A stretch of 64,000 bases of DNA. Source: Lachnospiraceae bacterium (lineage in GTDB: Bacteria; Bacillota; Clostridia; Lachnospirales; Lachnospiraceae). The notes below the pieces were generated by a model that worked only from the letters and a program-made list of their open reading frames with translations, did not search any database and was not told the DNA's origin. Positions 42,401-52,624 of the stretch are shown here, one piece after another. The stretch's first letter is position 1; each line of letters begins with the position of its first letter. The DNA lies in contig JAAVHZ010000068.1 of assembly GCA_014799465.1 (NCBI GenBank), forward strand, positions 62,001-126,000, in the 5' to 3' direction. Made by a program: the position numbers and the translations under genes.

Positions 42401-44682
42401 TAGATGTACTTTCTCTTTTGGCTTCTGCCAACAGAGAGCAGGGCAGGCAGACATCTGAGAGAAAAGCAAGCATATGGGGCTCAGTAAGAAAGCGGTCGGT
42501 GGTAGCCTCTTTATTAGGATGGCATTCTAATGATGAGAATGAATATAGTGAAGAAGATAAGAAATTATTAGAATTTGCAGACAGTGTTTATGATGTGGTG
42601 ATAAACAAAGTATTGGCTGTGGAACTTAAGAGAGGTGACAGTGAAACAGAGTTTTCGGATAAAATAAGTAAAATTCATCGTATTTATGGTCTGGATAATT
42701 TTGTATCAATACTTTCTGCACTGGGCAAAGATACTTTGGAAAGGTCATGTTACTATTACCGCATTTCATCAGGTAAAAAGGGGTGCTTAAGCCATTTACT
42801 TAGTGTTTGTATTCCGCAAAAAGATGATAATGCGGATAAGCTTAAGAGTATGATTGCAGAAACAGACATTACGGATAAACGTTTAATAGAGGCGGCATTA
42901 TATTCTCCGGAATGGATAGATATAGTGGGAGAATATCTGGGATGGAATGGATTTGGTTTGGCATGTTACTATTTTATGGCACATATGAATGAAAGTTTTG
43001 ATGACAGGAGAAAAGCTGTTATTGCCAGATATACACCTCTTACGGCAGAGGAATTAAACAGTGGGGCATTTGATATTGACTGGTTCCGTTCTGCCTATGA
43101 AACTTTAGGAGAGAAAAATTTTCAAATGATCTATGATGCGGCAAAATACATATCAGATGGTTCAAAACATGCCCGTGCCAGAAAATATGCAGATGCAGTA
43201 TTAGGTAAAATGGATATTTCGGATACGGAAGATACGATTTCAGATAAAAGAAATAAAGATTTGCTGATGGCATATTCACTTATTCCTTTAGAGGGTGAGG
43301 ATGATATCAGCAGACGATACTTATATCTGCAGAAATTTTTAAAAGAAAGTAAGCAGTTTGGTTCACAAAGGATTGCAAGTGAGAAAAAGGCAGTAGAAAT
43401 CGCTATGTCTAATCTGTCAATGAATGCAGGATATGCAGATGTAATCAGACTTACGCTTAGGATGGAAACAAAACTCATAGATGATAACAGGGAAAGTTTT
43501 GAGGATAAAGTTATTGATGATGTTACGGTAAGGCTTAATGTAGACGAAAATGGGAAGACAGAAATAGTATGCATTAAAAATGGCAAAAAGCTGAAATCCG
43601 TGCCGGCAAAGATTAAGAAGAATGAGTATGTTGTCTCCCTTACAGCCCTTAAGAAAAGTCTTACGGAGCAGTACCGCCGTACAAAGGTATTGTTTGAGCA
43701 GTCAATGGAAGATGTAACAGAATTTACGGTAGATGAGATATCAATGCTTAGGAATAATCCTGTAGTCTTTCCGATTATTCGTGACCTTGTATTTGTCAAT
43801 GGGGATAAAATAGGATTTTTAAGCGGAAATGATTTGACAGATTACAGTGGAAATGTGTCAGTTTTAAATGGTGATGATAAGGTTGTAGTGGCACATCCGA
43901 TTCATTTATATAAAGACGGACACTGGACTGAATATCAGAAAAATCTGTTTGACAGAAAAGCAGTACAACCGTTTAAACAGGTATTCAGGGAGTTGTATGT
44001 AAAGACTGAGGAAGAAATGGGTATGAACCATTCGCTAAGATATGCAGGTAATCAGATTCAGCCGGCTAAGACAGTGGCATGTTTAAAATCCCGCCGCTGG
44101 GTGGCAGATATAGAAGACGGTCTGCAGAAAGTGTATTATAAAGAAAATATAGTAGCAAGAATTTATGCGATGGCAGACTGGTTTTCACCGGCAGATATAG
44201 AGGCCCCGACTTTGGAGTGGGTGGAATTTTCAGACCGCCATACGGGAAAGAATATGACAATAAAGGATATTCCTGATATCATTTTTTCAGAAGTAATGAG
44301 GGACGTGGATTTGGCAGTCAGCGTGGCACATGCAGGAGGTGTCGACCCTGAAACAAGCCATTCTACTATGGAAATGCGTGCAGCACTGCTTACATTTACA
44401 CTGCCGTTATTTAAGATTGACAATGTAAATATTAATGGAAAGCATGCATTAGTAAAAGGAAAATTCGGGGAATATTCCATTCATTTAGGAAGTGGTGTGA
44501 TTCACAAGCAGGGAGGAACAATGATTAATGTGCTTCCGGTACATTCACAGCATCGTGGTAAACTGTTTCTTCCATTTGCAGATGATGACCCTAAGACTGC
44601 GGAAATAATAAGTAAAGTATTGTTGTTTGCAGATGATGGAAAGATAAAAGACCCAAGTATTTTGAAACAAATAAAATTCTAA
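39484..44682 (+). CDS. Giant DUF4132 protein
   Basis: A 1732-residue protein without signal peptide or membrane segments. The first 1400 residues are almost entirely helical and repeat-like (for example MALTEALCDRESYTRERAYKII), in the manner of HEAT or Armadillo arrays. The last 300 residues match the DUF4132 C-terminus: QPFKQVFRELYVKTEEE, then RRWVADIEDGLQKVYYKENI, VAHAGGVDPETSHST, MRAALL and KIDNVNINGKHALVKG. DUF4132 occurs in E. coli YehI/MolR-type proteins, often with WGR or MoxR/vWA partners, and no biochemical activity has been shown. Here no WGR, MoxR or vWA gene is adjacent. Confidence 0.85.
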   Translation: MAIDSKEQQVRDNMVKEFSKELKRKNEQIINGFTDEQKRFISDIDYIWDYKINSELGKQLYNGLCSGKYKKPSEFFKEEADFLFDGYILPRFKECFLYTVDNCIKYQYSRTYYRRAFRTSDYSIHYFNIIRLIDQFHKYLCIDRDVCDVLTHNVSEKEDAYIEYIKYGEWKSIILCYELDHNNEELEDIITDIVMGEGEEVLDNDIIMGIVQSNNKKMHKLLGKLLLAARLQEGLRQAICEAADEGTVSAFLEILNVISENNLIRFSSVKRAVGTWIGLITYESGDLERISDKSINLIIDCLNSEAVREEYLKSEDSMKIYIALWSYGFYEVQDAMKCMYDIAENGTHHQLLTSGYFLKNIDNTVFCHRLAKKIIDIRCDGHTSDDGDWEPDVLAVCLPYFMSDWRTFEGSIKHYEDKEEAQKFYDIFLEMYKYIPKKSLDFSPCIFPWNEESLKKSDIVIRLCLTAHYLEDNAKKDFVCNLIKDIDARSRSVVMAYMLEKPETPVQKMALTEALCDRESYTRERAYKIIKEVTLEEENYLKIEEMLKYKAADMRAHLIELLYCQEDDMLYGTIERLINDKKEEKRTAALDLIMQVSKDEKRKSLYEKCVPLAEKLGDVSTKEKILIDNILGKTKAQNSSQGKALFTLEDKYVPEVQDNDYTRKCVELFMEYFPDSRLGEKLYPENAVKSKGDNQCETARQALEDCRMLSEFIESHKNDEFERTDGETSVVGCAVTWFLVRTEENGYDIPLLSMWREWYEEKIGSAKRLLRMSILLRSYQKTDQYIEKTEKYIKELYGNGFEVFPSVQYMGHLDRIVNRLMELYICKREKEMIALAAGIWYKKCVTQEDVIVDTGILRESVSIDDHRFSYLIYHAQIIILMAGLSCHNDEYFKEVFPVAELVAQKTFDNNNYKEIYQHVYRASSGYYFNFDIDYTRFSRPAQNEFIIAAYKGIITEEELYYFLFDEENIGDSLDVLSLLASANREQGRQTSERKASIWGSVRKRSVVASLLGWHSNDENEYSEEDKKLLEFADSVYDVVINKVLAVELKRGDSETEFSDKISKIHRIYGLDNFVSILSALGKDTLERSCYYYRISSGKKGCLSHLLSVCIPQKDDNADKLKSMIAETDITDKRLIEAALYSPEWIDIVGEYLGWNGFGLACYYFMAHMNESFDDRRKAVIARYTPLTAEELNSGAFDIDWFRSAYETLGEKNFQMIYDAAKYISDGSKHARARKYADAVLGKMDISDTEDTISDKRNKDLLMAYSLIPLEGEDDISRRYLYLQKFLKESKQFGSQRIASEKKAVEIAMSNLSMNAGYADVIRLTLRMETKLIDDNRESFEDKVIDDVTVRLNVDENGKTEIVCIKNGKKLKSVPAKIKKNEYVVSLTALKKSLTEQYRRTKVLFEQSMEDVTEFTVDEISMLRNNPVVFPIIRDLVFVNGDKIGFLSGNDLTDYSGNVSVLNGDDKVVVAHPIHLYKDGHWTEYQKNLFDRKAVQPFKQVFRELYVKTEEEMGMNHSLRYAGNQIQPAKTVACLKSRRWVADIEDGLQKVYYKENIVARIYAMADWFSPADIEAPTLEWVEFSDRHTGKNMTIKDIPDIIFSEVMRDVDLAVSVAHAGGVDPETSHSTMEMRAALLTFTLPLFKIDNVNINGKHALVKGKFGEYSIHLGSGVIHKQGGTMINVLPVHSQHRGKLFLPFADDDPKTAEIISKVLLFADDGKIKDPSILKQIKF

Positions 44683-44712
44683 TATTTGCATTAAAAAAGG
44701 AGAGACATTAAA

Positions 44713-45483
44713 ATGAGTTATAGTAGCACTACACAGGAGATTATTGATAGAGTAAAGTGTCCATACAGGGTATTTACAGATGAAGATAGTACTGTACAAG
44801 AAGTTATGGATGAGTATAATAAGGCTTTGGCGAGAGGAAAAGAAGAAGGATTTGTACCGGCATTGGTAATTTCAGATGATACTTTGGCAGAATGGCTGGA
44901 GATATTAGAAGATGAGGATTCATATTCTAAAGATGAAGTTTTATCAAAAAACAGAGGTGATGCGAAAGAAATTCTTGAACATCGTTTTAAAGAATATATT
45001 GAGGATTATGTAGACGATATTAATGAAGATATTACACCAGAAGAAGATGATATGCTTTTAAGCGAATTAATGGGAGAAAAGACCGGTGGAGATACTCTTT
45101 CTCAATTTCTGTCTATTTCTGATTATAACAGTGATGGAATAGAGGAGACCATACTATTTGAAATCCCTACTAAAAATCCATGGGAATTGATTGCATGGAT
45201 TCCAATGGGAGGCTGGAATGAGTGTCCGGAAGTATCAGAGATGATGGAAGTATGCAGATATTGGTATGAGCAGTATGGTGCCGTTCCGGCAGTATTCTCC
45301 CATGATACATTAGAATTTATGTTAGAAAAGCCGGTAACTGATGAGGAGGAAGTCTGGAAACTGGCAAAGGAGCATTATGCATTTTGTCCGGACTGTGTTG
45401 ACCAAAGTACGGCAAATGGTACAATTGGTGAAGTAGCGGATCGTATAAGCAAGTCAGATATATGGTTTTTCTGGTGGGATTAG
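44713..45483 (+). CDS. DUF4253 protein
   Basis: A 256-residue protein whose C-terminal 100 residues are a textbook DUF4253 domain: IAWIPMGGWNECP, YWYEQYGAVPAVFSHDTLEF, AKEHYAFCPDCVDQ and the terminal DIWFFWWD. The N-terminal half is acidic. DUF4253 proteins are commonly found alone or near polymorphic-toxin immunity genes, and no activity is known. It starts 30 bases after the DUF4132 gene with GGAGAG upstream, so it is in the same unit. Confidence 0.85.
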   Translation: MSYSSTTQEIIDRVKCPYRVFTDEDSTVQEVMDEYNKALARGKEEGFVPALVISDDTLAEWLEILEDEDSYSKDEVLSKNRGDAKEILEHRFKEYIEDYVDDINEDITPEEDDMLLSELMGEKTGGDTLSQFLSISDYNSDGIEETILFEIPTKNPWELIAWIPMGGWNECPEVSEMMEVCRYWYEQYGAVPAVFSHDTLEFMLEKPVTDEEEVWKLAKEHYAFCPDCVDQSTANGTIGEVADRISKSDIWFFWWD

Positions 45484-45527
45484 ATATAAAAATGTTAATA
45501 AAATAGTTGGGATTGGAGATAATAAAA

Positions 45528-47087
45528 GTGGCTAAGAAGGTAGTTATTATCGGAGCCGGTCCTGCAGGAATAACTGCGGGATATGAACTGATAAAGCAGA
45601 CTAATAGAGAATATGAGGTAATAATATTAGAAGAAAGCAGCGAAATAGGTGGTATTTCCAGAACTGTACGGCATAATGGCAATCGTATGGATATAGGAGG
45701 ACACAGGTTTTTCTCTAAAGATGATACAGTTATGGAATGGTGGAAAAACCTTATGCCCATACAGGGAAAATCTTCATTTGATGATAAACTTCTAAAAAGA
45801 AGGAAAAAGCTAAAAAAAGGCGGTCCGGACCCGGAGAAGGAAGACAGAGTAATGCTTGTCAGAAACCGGGTATCAAGAATATTTTATAAGAAAAAGTTTT
45901 TTGACTATCCAATAAGTATGAAATGGCAGACCATTAAAAATATGGGATTTTTTACAACTTTCAAAGCAGGATTCAGTTATCTGTTCTCATGTGTACATAA
46001 ACTGGAGGAGACTTCATTAGAGAACTTCTATATTAACAGATTTGGAAGAGTATTATATTCCATGTTTTTTGAAGGATATACCGAGAAACTGTGGGGCAGA
46101 CATCCAAGCAGGATTTCAGCCGACTGGGGTGCCCAGAGAGTTAAAGGATTGTCAATAACTGCAATTTTAAAAGATGTATTTACTAAGGTTTTTAATAGAA
46201 ATACAAATAAGAAAAAAGTGGAAACATCTCTTATTGAGGAATTTTATTATCCAAAGTTCGGACCGGGACAGCTATGGGAAACAGCAGCAGCCGATTTTGA
46301 AAAAATGGGTGGTATAATACGTAAAAACGCTAAGGTTACAGGGATTCATCAGGAAAACTCATCAGTTTCATATCTGGAATATGAAGAAAACGGTGAGTTG
46401 AAAAAGATGGAGGCTGATATTGTTATTTCATCAATGCCAATTAAAGATTTGGTAAGAGGTATGAATGATGTGCCGGAGGAGATGAGATTAATAGCTGATG
46501 GTCTTCCGTATCGTGATTTTGTAACAGTGGGTGTTCTTGTAGAACGTTTGAATCTTAATAATGAAACAGACATAAAGACACTGAATAATATTGTGCCGGA
46601 TTGCTGGATATATGTACAGGATGTGGGTGTTAAGCTTGGCAGAATACAGATATTTAATAACTGGTCTCCTTATCTGGTAAAAGATGTGCAGGAGAAGGTA
46701 TGGATTGGTCTGGAATATTTCTGCAATGAAGGAGACAAATTTTGGAATATGACAGATAAACAGTGTATTAAATTTGCTGCAAAGGAATTAGTGAAAATGG
46801 GAGTCATTTCATCTTCTGATGATATACTTGATGCACACAGAGAGAAAGTGAAAAAAGCATATCCTGCATATTTTGATACATATGATGATATGGATAAATT
46901 AATAGATTACTTAAATACGTTTGATAATCTGTACTGTGTAGGAAGAAACGGACAGCACAGATATAATAATATGGACCATTCCATGGTGACATCTTTTGAA
47001 ACCGTTAAAAATATTGTAAACAATGTAAAAGACAAATCAAATATCTGGAATGTGAATACGGAGGAGGAGTATCATGAAGAAAAGTAA
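45528..47087 (+). CDS. NAD(P)/FAD-dependent oxidoreductase, UDP-galactopyranose mutase-like
   Basis: A 519-residue flavoprotein starting at GTG 45528. The N-terminal dinucleotide fold reads [17 protein letters not shown] and [16 protein letters not shown]. It is followed by [13 protein letters not shown], a signature of the FAD-binding amine-oxidase-like group that includes protoporphyrinogen oxidase and UDP-galactopyranose mutase-like enzymes. The C-terminus carries [19 protein letters not shown], the second FAD contact. Close homologues often lie in polysaccharide gene clusters. It overlaps the next gene by 14 bases. Confidence 0.88.
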   Translation: MAKKVVIIGAGPAGITAGYELIKQTNREYEVIILEESSEIGGISRTVRHNGNRMDIGGHRFFSKDDTVMEWWKNLMPIQGKSSFDDKLLKRRKKLKKGGPDPEKEDRVMLVRNRVSRIFYKKKFFDYPISMKWQTIKNMGFFTTFKAGFSYLFSCVHKLEETSLENFYINRFGRVLYSMFFEGYTEKLWGRHPSRISADWGAQRVKGLSITAILKDVFTKVFNRNTNKKKVETSLIEEFYYPKFGPGQLWETAAADFEKMGGIIRKNAKVTGIHQENSSVSYLEYEENGELKKMEADIVISSMPIKDLVRGMNDVPEEMRLIADGLPYRDFVTVGVLVERLNLNNETDIKTLNNIVPDCWIYVQDVGVKLGRIQIFNNWSPYLVKDVQEKVWIGLEYFCNEGDKFWNMTDKQCIKFAAKELVKMGVISSSDDILDAHREKVKKAYPAYFDTYDDMDKLIDYLNTFDNLYCVGRNGQHRYNNMDHSMVTSFETVKNIVNNVKDKSNIWNVNTEEEYHEEK

Positions 47088-48699
47088 AGACTTTTGTATT
47101 ATAAGTATTGGGTGTCTGACGTTTTTTATGGTACTATACTATGTAATATTTATTGCTAAAGGATATTATCATTCTGACTGCACTGATACAATTATGTGGG
47201 CACAGGCTGCATATGATGCAGGTGCATTGATGAATCCGGATTATCTTTATGCAGGTATTATGCCGTTTGGAGGGCAGTTGATTATGCTGCCGCTTGTGGC
47301 ACTGTTTGGTGTAGGAATGAAAGCACAGATTATAGGAATGACAATCTTTTTTCAATTATTTGTAATTGCCATTATATTTATGTGCAAAGCCATGAAATTT
47401 AGTAATAAGTGGGTTTCAGTTACAGTTGCTTTTGTATTAATTATATTATCTTCCAGTGTGAAGTTGAGGGAAATATTCTGGGGACACATTATATATTACA
47501 GCCTTGGGGTATTTTCACTGATGATAGGATTAGCCATTGTATTTAAATCCATAAATGCAGAAGAAGAGCTATTTGCAAGTGAGGATATAAATGCGAAAAA
47601 TTATAGGGAAGCATGCAGACTGGTATTAAAAAAACAGATATGGTTGTATATGCTTTTGTTGATATGGACAATATTTTGTTCTGCTAATGGAGTACAATCT
47701 CTGACATTGTATGGGCTTCCGATTCTGGCAACAGTTATAGCGGAACGTTTCTTTGATTTTGATACAAACTTTTTAAATAAAAGGAATCTGAACAGGTATT
47801 TTTTGACAGTCGTTCTGATTTTAGGAATGGCATGTGGTTTGCTACTTGGAAAGTTAGTAGTTGGTGATATTGTGGCATCATATGCAGACGGTTATTCAAC
47901 ATTTTCAGAGAGCGGTGAATGGGTAGATAACTTTTTAAAGTTTTTTCCACAATTTTTTACATTAATTGGTGTGGATATAAAAGAGGATATGCTTATTTAT
48001 TCTTTTGATGGTATTATAAATCTTCTAAGAATAGTTTGTGCAATTATTCTTCTTGTTGTACCAGTGATAATGGCATTTATGTATAAGAAATTTGAAGAAG
48101 CTTCTTACAGAATAATGATTTTAATTCATAATTTTGTTGTAATACTTCTTTTATTGGGCTGGATATTTGGAGAATTAAGCAGTGCTAATTGGCGTCTTTC
48201 ACCTATGGTTGCAACATCGGCTGTTTTATGTATAATGTTCGCAAGATGGATTTTAAGGTATGCAGAATATAAACGTTCGGCGGCAATTGTAATTATACCG
48301 ATTATATGTATGTCGCTTATAGTAACAAAAGATATATTTACTATGGAAAAGCAGACACAGACAAATGCGGGGCTTAATGAACTGGCACAATATTTGGAAG
48401 AAAATAATCTTGAGTATGGGTATGCCACGTTCTGGTATGCAAATATTATTACAATGATATCAGATTCAGATGTTAAAGTGCGGGTAATCAAGCTTGAGGA
48501 TGAGGGGTATGTGAAGAGGTACTATCAGACAAATATGAACTGGTATGAAGATGCAAAAGGATATGACAGATATTTTGTAATATTTTCAGAAGGTGAGTAT
48601 AATGAGAAATATCTTACTAATGGCAGTTATGAGGAGCCACAGGAAATTCTTGGATGTGGTAATTATAAGATTATGGTTTATGATCATAATATATTTTAA
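47074..48699 (+). CDS. Polytopic membrane protein, possible GT-C glycosyltransferase
   Basis: A 541-residue protein with about 11 membrane helices between residues 7 and 425 and a soluble C-terminus of 110 residues. [20 protein letters not shown] after the first helix recalls the first outer loop of GT-C transferases, which hold catalytic acids there. I do not see a definitive motif. The 14-base overlap with the FAD-oxidoreductase gene suggests a joint envelope sugar function. GGAGGAG precedes the ATG. Confidence 0.65.
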   Translation: MKKSKDFCIISIGCLTFFMVLYYVIFIAKGYYHSDCTDTIMWAQAAYDAGALMNPDYLYAGIMPFGGQLIMLPLVALFGVGMKAQIIGMTIFFQLFVIAIIFMCKAMKFSNKWVSVTVAFVLIILSSSVKLREIFWGHIIYYSLGVFSLMIGLAIVFKSINAEEELFASEDINAKNYREACRLVLKKQIWLYMLLLIWTIFCSANGVQSLTLYGLPILATVIAERFFDFDTNFLNKRNLNRYFLTVVLILGMACGLLLGKLVVGDIVASYADGYSTFSESGEWVDNFLKFFPQFFTLIGVDIKEDMLIYSFDGIINLLRIVCAIILLVVPVIMAFMYKKFEEASYRIMILIHNFVVILLLLGWIFGELSSANWRLSPMVATSAVLCIMFARWILRYAEYKRSAAIVIIPIICMSLIVTKDIFTMEKQTQTNAGLNELAQYLEENNLEYGYATFWYANIITMISDSDVKVRVIKLEDEGYVKRYYQTNMNWYEDAKGYDRYFVIFSEGEYNEKYLTNGSYEEPQEILGCGNYKIMVYDHNIF

Positions 48700-48766
48700 A
48701 TAGTTGACATTATATTGATTATGAATGTAGAATGATAAATGCATGAGAGAGGGTGGTTAAAGTTTT

Positions 48767-49288
48767 ATGGAAGAAAGTAGTGATGAAATTGAATTGGATT
48801 TTAATTACGACATAGTTGATATGACAGACACCGGTCGCCGGTCAGGCATGGAAATATATGGAACAGATAATAATGCACATGATGATGACATATATGGAGT
48901 ATACAAGCCCGGTCGTTCATATGAAAGCAAGGCAGAGGCGAACGCCGCAAGAAGAGCGGTCAAAATGCAGAAGAGCGAAAATACATATGCCACATTTAAT
49001 GTTTTATATCATATAGCAATATGGTTTCTGGTTGGTATTTGGGCATTATATGAGCATAATTTCTACATAAGTTTACAGATGTTTGAAATTGCCTTTGTAT
49101 TTTGCAGAGTTGTAATTATTATAGATATCTGCATGATGTATAGCAGATATAAAAGAATATCACTGTTGGGAACAGGATTTTTATTTATTATGCTGTATCC
49201 GCTTACCAGAAGTATTGTACGCCGGGAAACACGATTATTATCAGGGATATGGATGATTATATATATTTTAGTACTATTTCTACGATAA
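48767..49288 (+). CDS. Small membrane protein, paralogue A
   Basis: A 173-residue protein. The first 60 residues are acidic and disordered with DDDIYGVYKPGRSYESKAEANAARR. Three or four membrane helices follow. The next gene encodes the same N-terminus and helices plus an extra domain, so the two arose by tandem duplication. The function is unknown. It has a weak ribosome binding site (GAGGGTGG). Confidence 0.65.
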   Translation: MEESSDEIELDFNYDIVDMTDTGRRSGMEIYGTDNNAHDDDIYGVYKPGRSYESKAEANAARRAVKMQKSENTYATFNVLYHIAIWFLVGIWALYEHNFYISLQMFEIAFVFCRVVIIIDICMMYSRYKRISLLGTGFLFIMLYPLTRSIVRRETRLLSGIWMIIYILVLFLR

Positions 49289-49369
49289 GAGATATGGCAG
49301 TTTTGTAGGCAATATATTTGCTTTACTATACGATGAAATTTTAAATAAGGTAAATGAGAGGATAAAATA

Positions 49370-50329
49370 ATGAAAAACAATATTAATGATGATTTTGAGT
49401 TGAATTTTGATGATGATGTGGTAGATATGACAGACCCAAACAACCAGCCGGTTAGTGATACATATGGGACATATAATAATACGCAATATAATAATGAACA
49501 ATATAATGATGATATATATGGAGTATATCAGCCCGGACACTCATACCAAAGCAGGGCAGAGGCAGATGCAGCGAGAAGGGAGAGCAGGTTTCAGGAGAGA
49601 GGAAAGTCATATGCAGTAGTTAATGTTCTCTACTATATAGCATTATGTTTATCTGCATGTTATACATCATATTTTGTGATAACAAAGAATTATGATATAA
49701 ATCTGTTCAAATCTATATCATCTTTTGTAAGCTTATATTTTGAAGCTGTAATTATTGTGGATGCATGTATGATGTATAGCAGATATAAAAAGGTATCATT
49801 ATTGGTTACGGGGTTTGCATTTCCTTTTTTCTATCCGTTTGTCAGAAGTGGTGCACGTTCAGAGTCAAAGTCAATACCGGCATTATGGTTTCTTGCATCG
49901 TGTGTTGTAATGTTTCTTTTTATAAAAGATGCAGCACTGCCAATGACCTTATCTTCAAGAGGCCGTGATGTATATGAATCTAAATATGAGACTACAATGA
50001 AGAAATTCAAAGAATATAAATATGATGGAACGACAGAGACCGAAAGTGTGATTATGGTATGGTTTAGCGAATACAGACTTAAAGTAAAAAAAGAGGATAC
50101 TGAAAATATTTATGTAGAGTTGTCGGGACAGACATTAACGGAAATACAAGGAGTTGTCACACCTGATTCCAAAATAAATCCTAATACCGTATTTGAGTTT
50201 AAAGTAAAAAAGGATGATGGAAGCTATGAAATATCAACTCTTAAAATAAATAATACTCTATATAATCAGTATAAAGATGATTTGTGGAAATATTGGTATT
50301 CAAATTATAAAAGTGCATTACCGTGGTAA
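49370..50329 (+). CDS. Membrane protein, paralogue B with extracellular domain
   Basis: A 319-residue protein. The N-terminal 70 residues, with DDIYGVYQPGHSYQSRAEADAARR, and the following helices resemble those of the previous gene. The last 130 residues (about 190-319) form an extra soluble domain after a fourth helix, reading SVIMVWFSEYRLKVKKED. GAGAGG stands before the ATG. It is followed six bases later by a methyltransferase gene. Confidence 0.7.
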   Translation: MKNNINDDFELNFDDDVVDMTDPNNQPVSDTYGTYNNTQYNNEQYNDDIYGVYQPGHSYQSRAEADAARRESRFQERGKSYAVVNVLYYIALCLSACYTSYFVITKNYDINLFKSISSFVSLYFEAVIIVDACMMYSRYKKVSLLVTGFAFPFFYPFVRSGARSESKSIPALWFLASCVVMFLFIKDAALPMTLSSRGRDVYESKYETTMKKFKEYKYDGTTETESVIMVWFSEYRLKVKKEDTENIYVELSGQTLTEIQGVVTPDSKINPNTVFEFKVKKDDGSYEISTLKINNTLYNQYKDDLWKYWYSNYKSALPW

Positions 50330-50335
50330 AAAATT

Positions 50336-51109
50336 ATGACAGAGTTAGAGAAATATTATAACAAATTTAATGAAGAAAAGCGTCTTACAAGGCGTCATGG
50401 CAGAGTAGAGTATATTACTTCGATGAAGTATATCCATAAGTATCTGGATGTGGAAAAGAAGTCAAAGATTATTGATATTGGTGCAGGAACAGGAAGATAT
50501 TCTGTACAGCTTGCTGAGGAAGGCTATGATGTAACAGCTGTAGAACCGGTTAAGTATAATCTGGGTATTTTAAAATCAAAAGGCAGCAGTGTAAAAGCTT
50601 TTCAGGGAAATGCAATGAATCTTAAAAGATTTGATGATGGGACTTTTGATGTGTCATTACTATTTGGACCAATGTACCATTTATGCAGATTTGAGGACAA
50701 GTTAAAAGCACTTAAAGAGACAAAGCGGATAACGGCTAAGGGCGGCGTAATATTGGTGGCATACTGTATGAATGAATACAGCATCATAACATATGGATTC
50801 AAAGAAAATAATATTTTAAGGTGCATCAAAGAAAATAAGATATCTGATGATTTTCATTGTATGTCTGATGAAACAGAGCTTTATGATTATGTAAGGCTGG
50901 AGGATATAGATAAACTTAATATGTCTGCAGGACTTGAAAGGATAAAAATAATATCTGCGGATGGTCCTGCAAATTATATGAGGACAGTACTTAATGCAAT
51001 GGACGAACAGACATATGAAAAGTTTATAGAGTATCATTTGGCTACATGCGAAAGACCTGAACTGATAGGGGCGGGAGCACATACAGTAGACATATTAAGA
51101 GTGCAATAG
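50336..51109 (+). CDS. Class I SAM-dependent methyltransferase
   Basis: A 257-residue methyltransferase of the class I fold. Motif I is IIDIGAGTGRYSVQLAEEGYDVTAVE and motif II DVSLLFGPMYHL. The N-terminus, YYNKFNEEKRLTRRHG, is standard for UbiE/YjhP-like members. The substrate is not deducible. It lies six bases after paralogue B with no clear ribosome binding site, suggesting coupled translation. Confidence 0.88.
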   Translation: MTELEKYYNKFNEEKRLTRRHGRVEYITSMKYIHKYLDVEKKSKIIDIGAGTGRYSVQLAEEGYDVTAVEPVKYNLGILKSKGSSVKAFQGNAMNLKRFDDGTFDVSLLFGPMYHLCRFEDKLKALKETKRITAKGGVILVAYCMNEYSIITYGFKENNILRCIKENKISDDFHCMSDETELYDYVRLEDIDKLNMSAGLERIKIISADGPANYMRTVLNAMDEQTYEKFIEYHLATCERPELIGAGAHTVDILRVQ

Positions 51110-51202
51110 CTTGCGGTTGAATATTAAGCTGATACATATATTTATATAAAACCGGGAATAATAAAATTAAATGGAAAATATATGTAGAAGGCGGCAATTA
51201 TA

Positions 51203-52624
51203 ATGAAATCAATATGGAATAAAGAAGTGAGTATAGAGGACAGACAGGAAGTTATGGGAAGTTTTGATACTGATGTCCTTATAATAGGTGCAGGTATGGC
51301 AGGAATACTGACTGCACATTATCTTAAAGAAAATGGAATTGATGCAGTTATTGTTGAGAAGGACAGGATATCGACAAGTGTTACTGCAAATACAACAGCT
51401 AAAATAACAAGCCAGCATGGACTTATATATGACAAGCTTATAAAAAAACATGGTAAGAATACGGCTGAAATGTATGGTAAGGCAAATGAAGATGCAATAA
51501 ATGCATATGAAAATCTGATTCATAGCAGGCACATTAATTGTCATTTCGAAAGGCTTCCATCATATTTGTATTCAACTTCAGATACAGAAGTACTGAAACA
51601 GGAGCACAGGGCAGCATGCAGTATTGGAATGAAGGCAGAGTTTACTGAAAAGTCAGAACTTCCTTTTGATATAAAGGGTGCTGTCCGTTTTGATTCGCAG
51701 GCACAGTTTAATCCCTTGGAATTTATAAAAGATTTGGCAGATGATATTAAAATATATGAAAATACTGAAGTGACTAACGTAAGGAAACATACCGCATATA
51801 CGGATATGGGGACAATTACGGCAAAGCACATAGTATTTGCTGCTCATTATCCTTTTGTAAATATTCCGGGATTATTTTTTTTACGTCAACATCAGGAACG
51901 GAGTTATGTAATGGCATTTAAAAATGTGCCTAAATTGAATGGTATGTATTATGGGATTGATAAAAATGGATTGTCATTACGAAGTGCAGGAGATATTCTT
52001 TTGATGGGAGGAGGTTCTCATCGTACAGGAGATTTAGAAGATTATATGGTTTATGAGCATCTTAGAGTTAAAGTGGATGAATATTATCCTAATGCAGAGG
52101 AAGTGACATTCTGGTCAGCACAGGACTGTATAACACATGATAGTATTCCGTTTATTGGCAGATATTCATATATCAGACCGTATTGGTATGTTGCGACGGG
52201 ATTTAAAAAATGGGGAATGACATCTTCAATGATTGCCGCAATGATAATAAGTGATTCAATATGTGGAAGGAAAAACCCATATGAAGAAGTTTTTTCACCA
52301 CAAAGATTTTGTTTTAAAGCAGCAGCTTTAAATACGTTAAAAGATGCTGGTGTAAGTGTTAAGAGTCTTGCAAAAGGATATTTTCATCTGCCATTAAAAG
52401 AACTTAAAGATTTGAAGGAAAGACATGGCACAATAGTAAGGTTAGGAATAAAAAGATACGGAGTTTATAAGGATGAGAATGGAAGACTTCATAAAGTGTC
52501 GGTAAAGTGTCCGCATATGGGATGTGAACTTCAGTGGAATCCTAATGAACTTAGCTGGGATTGTCCATGTCATGGCTCAAGGCTTAATTATGATGGGAAT
52601 ATATTGGATGGACCGGCACAATAA
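51203..52624 (+). CDS. FAD-dependent oxidoreductase with C-terminal Rieske domain
   Basis: A 473-residue two-domain protein. Residues 25-400 are a DAO-type flavoprotein (VLIIGAGMAGILTAHYL, and the later WYVATGFKKWGMTSSMIAA). Residues 430-470 are a Rieske [2Fe-2S] domain with CPHMGCEL and CPCHGSRLN, so all four ligands are present. The protein ends at DGPAQ, where relatives usually have a few more residues, so the tail is slightly short. Such enzymes are common in Firmicutes but have no settled substrate. Confidence 0.88.
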   Translation: MKSIWNKEVSIEDRQEVMGSFDTDVLIIGAGMAGILTAHYLKENGIDAVIVEKDRISTSVTANTTAKITSQHGLIYDKLIKKHGKNTAEMYGKANEDAINAYENLIHSRHINCHFERLPSYLYSTSDTEVLKQEHRAACSIGMKAEFTEKSELPFDIKGAVRFDSQAQFNPLEFIKDLADDIKIYENTEVTNVRKHTAYTDMGTITAKHIVFAAHYPFVNIPGLFFLRQHQERSYVMAFKNVPKLNGMYYGIDKNGLSLRSAGDILLMGGGSHRTGDLEDYMVYEHLRVKVDEYYPNAEEVTFWSAQDCITHDSIPFIGRYSYIRPYWYVATGFKKWGMTSSMIAAMIISDSICGRKNPYEEVFSPQRFCFKAAALNTLKDAGVSVKSLAKGYFHLPLKELKDLKERHGTIVRLGIKRYGVYKDENGRLHKVSVKCPHMGCELQWNPNELSWDCPCHGSRLNYDGNILDGPAQ

